DNA from: Alisma plantago-aquatica
Lineage: Eukaryota > Streptophyta > Magnoliopsida > Alismatales > Alismataceae
Assembly (NCBI GenBank): GCA_963693085.1
Contig: OY856410.1
Span: 891,139,835-891,203,834 of the forward strand
Reading direction: 5' to 3'
Length of the DNA: 64,000 nucleotides
The translations under genes were made by a program, and so were the position numbers. Shown here one piece after another: positions 25,314 to 35,830 of this stretch (its first letter is position 1; each line of letters begins with the position of its first letter). The notes under the pieces were generated by a model, which was given only the letters and a program-made list of their open reading frames with translations, had not been told where the DNA came from and made no database searches.

Positions 25314-26030
25314 CTAGACAAAAGGAACTTCCTTCCTGGTCAACTTGGTTAGGGGTAAGGCTATAGAACTAAAGTCTTTAATAAACTTTCTATAATAACC
25401 TGCCAGGCCTAAGAAACTGTGAATCTCAGTCGGTGTCTTAGGCTGTTCCCACTCTAATACAGATTCCACTTTCTGTGGATCAACACGAATACCTGAAGCA
25501 GATATACTGTGTCCAAGAAAAGACACTTCTGACAACCAAAACTCGCACTTGCTAAACTTAGCATATAGCTTGTGTTGTCTCAACAAAGTCAAGGCTTGAC
25601 GAAGGTGTTGTTCATGTTTTTGACTATCTCTACTGTATATCAGGATGTCGTTTATGAAGACTACTACAAATTGATCAAGGAATGGTCGGAAGATTCTATT
25701 CATCAGCTCCATGAATGCAGCTGGTGCATTAGTTAGCCCAAACGACATAACTACAAACTCATAATGACCATACCTTGTCCTAAAGGCTGACTTAGGTATG
25801 TCACTCTCCTTGATACATAATTGATGATATCCTGACCTTAAATCTATCTTAGAGAATATTGTTGCACCATGCAACTGGTCAAACAGATCATCTATCCTTG
25901 GCAGAGGATATTTGTTCTTAATTGTCACCTTGTTAAGCTGTCTATAGTCTATGCATAATATCATAGACCCATCCTTCTTTTTAACAAAAAGAACTGGAGC
26001 ACCCCACAGAGAAGTACTTGGTCGAATCAA
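25314..26030 (-). pseudogene. Reverse transcriptase domain (element A)
   Basis: 238 codons covering most of the RT domain. Visible in order: [50 protein letters not shown] (first catalytic Asp present), [11 protein letters not shown], then the active-site loop reading FINDILIYS. The family has two adjacent aspartates there. Here the first is Asn (codon at 25650-25652, residue 127), so the enzyme would be inactive even without the stops. Further on, KCEFW, FLGH and [11 protein letters not shown] mark the thumb/connection. Ended by TAG at 25314-25316, in the middle of the connection before RNase H. Confidence 0.9.
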
Positions 26031-26758
26031 ACCTTTCTCAAGAACTCCTGTAACTGTTTCTTAAGTTCTGCCATCTCAACTGGTGCCATCCTATAACGTG
26101 TTTGAGCTATAGGTTGCGTACCCGAGATTAGATTAATCTCAAAATCAATCTCTCGGGGTGGAGGAACATATGGAAGTTCTTCAGGAAACACATCCTCAAA
26201 CTCCCTAAGAATCGGAACTCTAGAAAGATTAGGACTCTCTATTCTGGTATCTACCACATGTGCCAAGAATGTGAAGCATCCTTGTCTCATCAACTTTTCT
26301 TCTACCATAGATGACACTAGACAGGTTGGAAGAATCTTTCTGTCCCCCTGAAAGACCCATGTATCACCATTGTCTGTGAACATAGCTTTCTTGGAACCAC
26401 AATCCAAGACAACCTCATACTTTTCTAGGGTGTCCATCCCAAGAATTATGTCAAACCCATGCATCTCAAGTGGTATAAGATCCACCTGAATGTTGTATTC
26501 TAAAAAGGAAAGAACACAGGAAGAACATACCTCCCGCAACACCGTAGATCTGACTAATGGAGTTTCTAAAAACAAATTATCCATTCTACGACTGACAGTC
26601 ATATTGTAGTCATGAATCACTTCTCGAGTGATAAAGGAATGTGTAGCACCCGGATCAATCAAAATAGATACAAAGCAGGATGAAGACATATTAAAATGAA
26701 ATAATTCCATCTGACCTATCACGACTTCTGGATTGACCACTGCCTCCGGTTGATTCAT
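26027..26758 (-). pseudogene. Aspartic protease and RT linker (element A)
   Basis: Same frame as gag. The retropepsin active-site motif DPGATHSFI is at residues 35-43 counted from 26758, followed by FDIILGMDTLEKY (flap and C-terminal protease). Then comes the linker before RT with FEDVFPEELPYVPPPREIDFEI and [16 protein letters not shown], standard in plant chromoviruses. The frame ends at TGA 26027-26029 after a one-base loss at about 26045. RT continues in the neighbouring frame, so PR and RT are no longer translated together. Acts in polyprotein maturation in the virus-like particle. Confidence 0.88.
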
Positions 26759-27163
26759 AGCATAGAATCTTGCTATTGTTGGTTGCCGACTACGCGTCCT
26801 ATTGTCAGATGCAGATGAACCAGCTTGGGATGCTTGTCCACGTCCTCATGTGCCATTGTTGAACTGTCGCCTCTGAGAGCCTTGTTGACTCTGTCTTGGT
26901 GGTTGAATCACATTGCTAACTCTCTCAAGACAATCTCTCATCAAATGTCCTGACCTCCTACACAGGAAGCAGCTTTGGATTTCCCAATTCGGCCTAGGTG
27001 GTCCTGTTACTAACATCGACGCTGAACTATGGGCTCTACTTGGCAGTAGACTACGACCTCTACCCTTGCTGGACGTCCACTGTGTCTGAGCACTAAACCT
27101 CTGTGGTGCTATTGGTGCAGAAAACCTTGGTTTCTTAAAATTTTTGGACCTCTGTCCTTGAAA
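26759..27163 (-). pseudogene. gag nucleocapsid with CCHC zinc knuckle (element A)
   Basis: In frame with the upstream gag pieces. Basic, glutamine- and serine-rich, with one zinc knuckle CFLCRRSGHLMRDC (C-x2-C-x4-H-x4-C) at 26930-26971, the RNA-binding motif of gag. A TGA at 26846-26848 interrupts it between the knuckle and the protease. Both segments around it are typical of this family, so a simple nonsense mutation is likely. Confidence 0.8.
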
Positions 27164-27448
27164 TTATGTATACACTTTCTTACTGTTTGCTTGACGTTTC
27201 TCAATCACGGACCTTTCTATCCACCTAACTGACTCCACAAAGGTGGCAAACCTCTCTCTATTCTCTAGAGAAGATACAGGTGTGGTTAAATCAGCGTTCA
27301 AACCCTTCTCAAAATGCCGAATTCTCTCCTCATCTGTAGTGGCCATGTGTGGACAAAACCATAGAAGCTCCATAAACTTAGCTTCATACTCGCTAATGTT
27401 CATTGGTCCTTGCCTTATCCGTTCAAACTGAGAGATTTTCTCATCCAA
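27164..27448 (-). pseudogene. gag, central capsid part (element A)
   Basis: Same frame as the N-terminal part, continuing the capsid domain: FERIRQGPMNISEYEAKFMEL and RHFEKGLNADL, both typical of Ty3/gypsy gag C-terminal capsid. Ended by TAA at 27164-27166, after which the frame stays open through the nucleocapsid. The first internal methionine (27448) is not a real start. Between 27484 and 27449 the frame also encodes gag-like sequence. Confidence 0.85.
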
Positions 27449-27484
27449 GTAAGTCTTGGGAAAGTATCTACTAACAAACTCTCT

Positions 27485-27961
27485 TCAGAACTCTCTCCAT
27501 TCGACCTCAACACCTGGTCGTTTCTCTTCCTCAATCGCCCACCAGTGGCCAGCACTCCCTTTCAACAAGTATACATCATGCTTAACTTTCTCAGTTTCTA
27601 GAATGCTGAGGATTCTAAAGGCTTTCTCCAACTCAATAAGCCATGAATTTGTGTCTGCTGGGTCAGCTGTACCAGCATACTCGGTGGCTCCTACCCGACG
27701 TAATCGTTCAAAGGTCTTACCAGATCCATGCCCCTCATTGGGAACTGGTGCCCTAGGTGCTGGTGCTGGCATCAGTTCTGCCATATGTGTCACTGTATTC
27801 ATAAACTGTCCAAACAGAGCATGAAAATCTGGGTTTTCTATCGAAGCTTGGTTAAGCTGGGGATTCTCAGGTACTAGCTCCTCTCTAGCCTGATCCCTTG
27901 CACCTCTTCCTGGTGCAGCAACACTGCTTTCAGCAGCATGTTCTTCGTGTGATCCATCCAT
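27485..27961 (-). pseudogene. gag, N-terminal part (element A)
   Basis: 158 codons from ATG at 27961, about 110 bp after the primer site, ended by TGA at 27485-27487. Acidic N-terminus (HEEHAAESS), a proline-alanine-rich linker (MPAPAPRAPVP, about residues 84-94), then the gypsy gag core start with FERLRRVGATEYAGTADP and WLIELEKAFRIL (about residues 107-143). This is the retrotransposon gag (capsid) family, which packages element RNA. The reading frame continues unchanged past the stop into the next segment, so the TGA is a disabling mutation and not the natural end. B carries a remnant of the same gene. Confidence 0.85.
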
Positions 27962-28070
27962 CTTTAAGCTTTACTTCTTCTCCTATATGAGCAGAAGTCA
28001 CTATCTGATAAACTGGAAGACACTAGAACAGACTCAATGACCTTAATCATATGTCTCTGTAGACTCAGCG

Positions 28071-28090
28071 AACCTTACGCTCTGATACCA
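28071..28090 (-). other. Primer-binding site of A
   Basis: Complement of AACCTTACGCTCTGATACCA, initiator-tRNA-Met type, six bases from the 5' LTR. Confidence 0.85.
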
Positions 28091-28096
28091 AAACTT

Positions 28097-31000
28097 TGTA
28101 ACGATTCGACCACAAATCAAATCATTACCAGTAAATAATTGCAAAATTACTATAAACAACAGATTAACAAAAATCACTAAAAATTAAAACCATTTGCAAG
28201 GAGTTCCATTTCCAGAAAACTCTTAAGAAGAGAACCAAAGTATTGCATACATTAAGGTTCACATTGTTCACATCATGTACCATCTCATCTCGAGGGATAT
28301 ATACAACAGTTGCCTTACCAAACTATACACGAGCAACATAAAACCTCGAGGCATACAAGCCAAAATCTCAGATCGATCATAAAACCACTAAGTACTGACT
28401 CCAAGGACCTGAGAGTACAAAGACGACAAATAGGACTCATATCTACATGACACGACAGACAGTAACTCAACCTGAGATGTTACCACTGCTCCTAATGTTT
28501 CTGTCCTCCCTCTAATGTATAGTTCCTACCTCCTCGTCCGCGTCCACCTAAAAATTTGGGTTCCACGGGGGTGAGACAATTGTAATTGTCCCAGCGAGAG
28601 ATATAACTCTCCGCCGACCATATTATTATCATAGTTAAATAGTATAAAATTGAGCAGAGGATTCATTTACATTAATTAACAAGATTCAAACACTGTTTAA
28701 GCAGAATAGAGCAATATCATCTTTTAAAGCATTGTAGTTATATATGATAAAACAATAAATCATCTATTCATTTTAATAAGGAATATGAAGAACATGTGTA
28801 ACATTTATCCATTTAGGATACATTAAGTAATGCAACATCAACCAATTATTTCCGTATTTCATCCTTAAGCAAATTTGCTACACGACTGATTTACATTTTT
28901 CAATCACACGTATGCCCTGAGGAGATGAGGTATACCGCTCATACTCCAACCGACCATTGCGAAGTCGAAATCGGTACCATACAAGATCAATGGAAGAGCC
29001 GGCTTCCAAGACCTCTACCATCTCGGTCAGTGCGAGACCACAAGTAGGACCATGTCAACTGCTTACATAGCTTTCCAGGGTATACTGGCAACTTCGCTAT
29101 AGAGCTACAACAGCGGTTGCACTCCTTCAACATTGGGAGATTTAATGTTTATCTCACATCGATCCGGCATAAATCATCATCGGGAGATTCGTGATACATC
29201 CATCTCGGCATTTATAATGAAGGATTGAGATATTTAATGTTTATCTCACATCAATTCCTCCATTAGGGCGTATGGATATTTTCGCCCATCACCCCCGCAT
29301 ATTCAAAAATATATTATCTCCAGGAGATCCCGTGGGAAAACCTGTTTCACCATCACCAGCTGCTGACGATGATGGATCTATGGTCAGGGCTCTACATATA
29401 AGATTCCACTTTATTAATTAAGTGCATTACCATATTCTTTTAGCATCAGTCAAGTTTTCAAACATTTATTATGACAAATGCTACAAAGAAAGATGTAATG
29501 CATGTATCAAGTACTTTTCAAACCTTTAAAACATATATAACATTTAGGATCTCAATCCCTTATTTCATTACTGGGAATTCTCATCCCTTGACATTATCAT
29601 CATCATGATTACCAACTATGGGTATTCAAACCCTTAGTTCATCACAGAACACAATTACCACTTACTAGGTAACTAATACCCCTGGGTCATCTGACCAAGG
29701 TATACATGATACTTGTTACACAAGCATCTCATATGGCTCACAAGGCCCATTAAATATCTTTATCAAATAAACATCATAACTCATACATGGCTATGCTCAT
29801 CATCTCACAATACCTGCATGGTTAGTATACGTGATAACAACCATCTTAATTACATATCAACACCATGCAAAACAAGGGTAACACCATTATTCCCTTATTA
29901 GGGTTAGGGTTTCCCATTCTTTATTGATTAGGGTTTCAAGATCACATTATCAAGGATCAAACCCTAATTCATACTTTACACATATTAGAAACATTAATAA
30001 ATGCACATTACATGTTTGGTTCACAAGTATGAGTTTCTCTCTCATCCTCTCTAGGATGTTGATCACTTCACACTTTATTAAGTTGGCTCAACCTTTCCTT
30101 AAAGGTACATTAGCCTACTTAATCATTAATCATTAAACTCCATACTACTCAATGTATGACTTGATATAAAACACTCCATGTGTTTCTCCATCAAGTATAT
30201 TGCAATTTAAGGTACTTCCACACCATATCATTTTAGAAGTGTATGCCTACTTACTTAGCCCATATCGGGTGAAAGGTGTGTGGTTGAGTGCTTGACCTCT
30301 TCAAACCTTCATGGCCACGACCTTCCCTTCATCATGGGTTAAGTGCCATGTTAGACAACTGTTTAAACCACTATCAACCCAAAGTACAAACCAATGCACA
30401 CCACTATCGATTTCCAAGTAACTAGAGCTACTTTTCCATATCGGGATGAAGGTGTGTGCTTGTGTGCTTTTGCATGATACTGATGATGTCATCATTATCA
30501 ACCTCAAGATCCTTGTTCTTACTATTCTAAGTCATGGACCACAATCCCATGAAGCTTTTATAACTCCAAGGTTCAGCAATTATTCAAGAGAAAATGAATT
30601 GCAAGTAGTTCAACAAGTATGGCAAAATTGAAGGTACATAATAATATAATTGGGTTCAAGTTATATAACCCGCCTTAAGAACAACTTCAAAACTCCAAGC
30701 TCCAAAGATCCACGTTCCTAAGGTTGAATATGAACTTCAAAACTCCTATATATGCAAAGAATCACCATGGATAAGCAATTGGTGAAGAAGAAAAGAAAAG
30801 AAGATCAAAACCCTAAATTCATGCTTCAATCCAATGTTGAAGATGATCATTGCCTCACCTTAGGGTTAAGTTTTGAGTTCCTTATCTCCTTGGACGACAC
30901 CCCACCACTCTTGGGCGATATGAACTTCCTCTCGGTCGACACAACCTTGCTTGTGGCCGATACCCCCTCACTTGTGGCCAAAATCACTTCAATTGGCCGA

Positions 31001-32291
31001 TATCAACTTGCCATGGACAATATCAACATGGTATGGCCGATACACTTGTTATGGTCGATACCCAAGGCCTATGCACGATACCCTTGTGCCCTTGAATGAT
31101 ATGCCAACCCTCTTGCATGATATGGCACTCACTTGCACGATATGGCACTCACTTGCACGATATGGCACTCAACTTTTCACCCTATTGACCGATATCACCT
31201 TATATGGCCAATTTCACCTACTTGGTTGATATGCTTGTGCTATGGGCAATATCCAAGGGCCTATGCATGATATGCTTACTCTCCTGCACGATACAAGAGC
31301 CCCATGCATCATACCACAAGCTATGAGGGTGGTAAGGGTCGAAAAATTTCACTTAAGGGTGAAACTAGGTGTATATATACTTGTTGCACATGAAGAAAGG
31401 TAAAAATGAGGTGTCAACATTTTGAGCTAGTAGGTGCCACGTGTCCATGCATGGGTGACACGTGTACATGCATTTATAAACATTTATCTTGACATAAAAA
31501 CATTTTAGGATCATTTGGAGATAAATATTCGGCCATGACATATCCTTTTCAATAAAATATATTAATTAATTCATTACTTTATGCACAACCCGTCACAATT
31601 TTGCTAAGGAAGTTGCAACCCGACACAACTCACCTCCTTGAGGTGCTTTGCACGATATGGCCTTTGAAAAAAGTTCATAGAACGATATGGGACACCTCCT
31701 TGGGCTCCATGGCCGATAGGCACTCATATATAAGCTTTTCAACTTGATACAACTCAAGTTAAGCTTTCAAATTCAGCCCTTTTCGTTGGTCATTTCATCA
31801 CCAAGATTACCATCATTCACAAATGATTCAAACATGGTGTCTAATTCAATCTCTCTCCTCTACATGATTCTATGAGGGAGTAAGGACACTCTAGAGGTGG
31901 TAATTTTCATATTAACCCCACGTTTTGGGTAAATTACAATTTGTACCAAAATTGGTGCACAATGCACTAACATTATTCAAACAAGCTACAACTTGGAATT
32001 TAGGCTTTCCACAAGCCATCCTTTAACATCATTCTATCTCTTATGATGTTAGAACACATGAGTTACATTCAACATGTGACATTTTGCAATATAGCCCCTC
32101 ATCTTGGGTAAATTGCACTTTATGCCCAAACTATCATATAATGCACAAACAGTTTGCAAATAAGCTCAAACTTGAAATTTAAACTCTACAAGAGTCTTAA
32201 TTACTTTTAAAAAGATTAAAACAAATTTGTAAACAACTTACTTAAGAAAAACCTCTAGGGTTAGGCCATAACCCAGGTCAGGGATGTTACA
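28097..32291 (-). repeat. 5' LTR of A (right-hand copy)
   Basis: 4195 bp. On the minus strand it starts TGTAACATCCCTGACCTGGG, like B. TATA-like element at 31372-31379. The GACAATT..AATTGTC palindromic box is at about 28574-28592. In the 75 bp at its plus-strand left end it differs from the other copy at five sites, all transitions. Confidence 0.9.
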
Positions 32292-32296
32292 ATATG

Positions 32297-35200
32297 GATA
32301 TGATTGTACACCTTCTTGCACGATAGGGAGCCAAGTATAGACTCCATGCACGATACAACGTTCAATGAATACTTATAAGTTGACATGAAACCCAAATTTG
32401 GGTAATCTGATATGGTAGCCTGATACACAACCCTAGATGACATGTAGCCCGACATGATGGGTGATACATACATGTACCATGTTCCCATCACAACCATCCC
32501 TAACCCAACATGGGTGTTGCAACCCAACATTGGATGGTGTAGCCCGATATGAATGGTGTGTATATACTTCTAGCCCGATATGGTGAATGCTCATATACTT
32601 ACAACCTAATATGGTGAACATATGCACACTTCTAACCCGAGATACCTTGTAAATGTGAGGTCAAGACACTCTTAGGAGTGATGAGGTAACACCAAGTAAT
32701 GGTGTGGCTAATACCTTAATGGGTGAAACTCCTAAAGTGGTTGATAATGGACAACCTTATATCAACAATGCCTTAACCCGAGATGAGTCCAAATCATTGA
32801 TGATAGTTGGGTAATTCAAGTGTGTGACTTATAGCCAATACTTTACAAGATTAATATGATGGGATAATGGATAAAGTATTAGGATGGAAAATACCCTAAT
32901 ACAAGATAAGTGGATGAACTTAAGTAAGTTAAAAGTGATGAGGGAAGTGATACACTAAGACATGATAAATATCACATCCAGCACCTCAAGGTTGATATAC
33001 CTTGATGCATTTTAAGTCCAATATACTTGGATGAGTAACACATGAAGTGTGTCATGTCAATTGTTACATTGAGATGTAATGAGATTAATGCACTTTGATA
33101 AGTGTAGGCTACATGCCTTGAGAAAGGGTCAAGCCAAGTTAATGAAGTATGATGTAATCAATATCCTAGTGAGGATGAGAGAGAAACTCATACCTTGTGT
33201 TGATAATCATTCAATGATAAATGATGAGAATAAATAAGTATGATTGAATACTTATGAAATCAATGTAAACTCCTAGATGTGTGGAGCAATGAGTTAGGGT
33301 TTGGATTGATAATATGAACTTGAAACCCTATTCGGCTATAAAGGGAAATCCTAACCCTAATAGTTGTTACCTAGTGAGAGGTGACAAGATGTTTAATGGA
33401 CTTGTGAGCCATGTGGGTAGTTGTTGCCTAGTGAGAGGTGATAAGATGTATAATGGGCCTTGTGAGCCATGAGAGTAGTTGTTGCCTAGTGAGAGGTAAC
33501 AAGATGTTTATAAAAGTCTCATGTGAGAAATGATAATATTCAAAATAAACTAGGAAATGGAAACTTAGTAACATGATAATAATAAATAATGGATACAATA
33601 ATAATAATGAAATATTGATCATACATCCTTTATACTTATAGCCAAATAAGGGCTATATTGTTTTGAATATGCTTAAAGGAGATAATAAGAATATTGGTAT
33701 TATATAAAGGATGTGAATAAGTATGATGGCTTGGCCAAGGTATAATGACTAGTAAAGGTGATGTGGTATTCAGTGATGAGTTGCACATGATTGGAATAGT
33801 CCAATTCCTGGAATAGATGCATAGGATTGGCAAATTCCAATACCTGGCTGTCACAGGATTGGTAATAACCCAATGCCTGGTTGTTAATCACAGGATTGGT
33901 AGAGTCCAATACCTGGCTTCTAATCACAGGATTGGTAATAACCCAATACCTGACTGTCACAGGATTGGTAATAACCTAATGTCTGGTTGTTAATCACAGG
34001 ATTGGTAGAGTCCAATGCCTTGCTATTAATCATAGGATTGGTAATAACCCAATACCTGGCTGTCACAGGATTGGTAATAACCCAATGCCTGGATGTCAAT
34101 CATAGGATTGGTAGAGTCCAATACCTGGCTGTTAATCACAAGATTGGTAATAACCCAATACCTGGATGTCACAGGATTGGTAATAACCCAATGCTTGGTT
34201 GTTAATCATAGGATTGGTAGAGTCTAATACCTGGCTATTAATCAAAGGATTGGTAATAAACCAATACTTAGCTGTCACATGATTGGTAATAACCCAATAC
34301 CTGGCTGTTAATCACAAGATTGGTAGAGTCCAACACCTGGCTGTTAATCATAGGATTGGTAATAACCTAATACGTGGCTGTCACAGGATTGGTAATAACC
34401 CAATGTCTGGTTGTTAATCACAGGATTGGTAGAGTCCAATACTTGGTTGTTAATCATAGGATTGGTAATAATCTAATGCCTGGTTGTTAATCACATGATT
34501 GGTAATAACCCAATGCTTGACTGTTAATCACAAGATTGGTAATAACCCAATGCCTGGTTGTTATCATAGGGTTGGTAATAACCCAACACCTAGTTGTTAT
34601 CAAAGGATTGACAAACCTAATACCTGGAACTTATTATGATGATGTACATTCACATGACTCGTACAATCCAACACTTGGCTAGAAGATTGGTTGAGGCCAA
34701 TAGATAGAAATGAGAATGATTCATGGATGACATACCATGATAATGAACATCACATGATAAGCTTGAGATGTTGATATAGTATGATGGGCAAATGATATAC
34801 GTGTTCTTTATATTCCTTATAAAGTGAATAGATGGTTTACTGCTCTATCATAGATAGTTTTAATGCTTTGAAATATGAGAATGTTCTAAACTACTTATCC
34901 TCTACTTAGTTTAATACTATTTAACTGTGATAATAACATTATTGGCGGAGAGTTATATTTCTCACTGGGACAATTGTCTCACCCCATAGGATCCACATTT
35001 TTTTAGGTGGACGTGCATGAGGGGGATTGAGATCGTACTGCAGAGAAAGAACAATAGCAACAGGGACAACAGTGACAACTCAGGTTGAGTGTACTGTCTT
35101 TCGTGTATTGTAGATAGGAGTCATATGTGTTGTCTCTATACTCTCAGGTCTTTGGAGTTGGTTCATACTGGTTTCATGAATAATATGAGATTTTGGCTTG

Positions 35201-35464
35201 AATGCCTTGAGGTTTTATGTTTCTCCAGTATGTGTTTTGATAGAGCAACTATTATATGTTGACCTCGAGATAAGATGAAACAATGTTGTACAATGTAAAT
35301 CATGATATGTACGAGTTTTGGATCTTTCAGTAAACATTTTCTGGACAAGGATCTCCTTGCAAAAAAATGGTTTTAAATTTTAGTGATTTTTGTTGATATG
35401 TTGTTTATGTTTATTCCGCTTAATTAGTAACGATTTGTTTGTCAGTTTGGTGACTGTCGTTACA
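32297..35464 (+). repeat. 5' LTR of B, right portion
   Basis: Continues exactly where 19064 stopped: the uninterrupted sequence is in the 3' LTR at about 40044. Contains the CCAAT-hairpin minisatellite (33787-34620), the GAGAGTTATAT..GGGACAATTGTC box (34947-34979) and the LTR end TCGTTACA. Confidence 0.88.
33787..34620 (+). repeat. CCAAT-hairpin minisatellite, B 5' LTR
   Basis: About 24 units of 33-37 bp. Three alternating types (GGATTGGTAATAACCCAAT..TGTTAAT, GGATTGGTAGAGTCCAAT..TTAAT, and a shorter one ending CTGTCACA) build a higher-order unit of about 106 bp. Nearly every unit holds ATTGG and CCAAT facing each other across 6-7 bases. Confidence 0.9.
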
Positions 35465-35468
35465 AGTT

Positions 35469-35488
35469 TGGTATCAGAGCATAAGGTT
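35469..35488 (+). other. Primer-binding site of B
   Basis: TGGTATCAGAGCATAAGGTT, four bases after the LTR. The A element has the same 20 bases with one difference (minus strand, 28071-28090). Confidence 0.85.
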
Positions 35489-35596
35489 CATTGAGTCTAC
35501 AGAGACATAAGACTAAGGTGTTGAGTCTGTGTTAGTGTCCTCCAGTATACCCTATAGTGACTTCTGTTTATGCAGAAGAAAGGGTGAAGTTTAAAA

Positions 35597-35830
35597 ATGA
35601 CTGGGGAACACGAGGAACACATTGCTGAGAACAATGTTGTTGCACCAGGAGAGGGTGCAAGGGATCAGGAAAGAGAAGAATGAGTGCCTAAGAATTCCCA
35701 TCTTGACCCAATCAGGATAGAGAATCCTATTTTCGTGCTCTTGTTGGGTTGTTTAGGACAACATTGATGCATATAGTAGACTGAATACTAGCATTACAAC
35801 CTAGGTTACCAGTCCTTAATACAAAAACTT
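35597..35830 (+). pseudogene. gag remnant of B
   Basis: Starts ATG ACT GGG GAA CAC GAG GAA CAC and continues with APGEGARDQEREE, closely like the first residues of A's gag (HEEH, then APGRGARDQAREE). An in-frame TGA at 35681-35683 ends it after 28 codons. Related codons can be followed a little further with changes, then similarity is lost. It lies about 110 bp after the primer site, where gag is expected. Non-functional capsid gene remnant of a Ty3/gypsy element. Confidence 0.7.

Larger units (their letters stand above)
19065..32291 (-). mobile_element. Element A: Ty3/gypsy chromovirus (Tekay/Del-like), full length, dead
   Basis: Minus-strand element with LTRs 19065-23266 (3' LTR) and 28097-32291 (5' LTR), TG...CA ends and a perfect target duplication ATATG (19060-19064, 32292-32296). 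Primer site TGGTATCAGAGCGTAAGGTT at 28071-28090 and purine-rich TTGTTAGGGGTTGATAG before the 3' LTR (23268-23284). Interior order on the minus strand is gag with a CCHC knuckle, protease, RT, RNase H, integrase, chromodomain, the order of Ty3/gypsy chromoviruses. The polyprotein is broken by ten in-frame stops and one frameshift. Inserted in B's 5' LTR in opposite orientation. Confidence 0.93.

Noticed and set aside
33787..34620. Regular 33-37-bp repeats that could be mistaken for a CRISPR array
   Set aside because: Units are contiguous with variable bases inside them, there are no unique spacers or cas genes, and the array lies inside a plant LTR.
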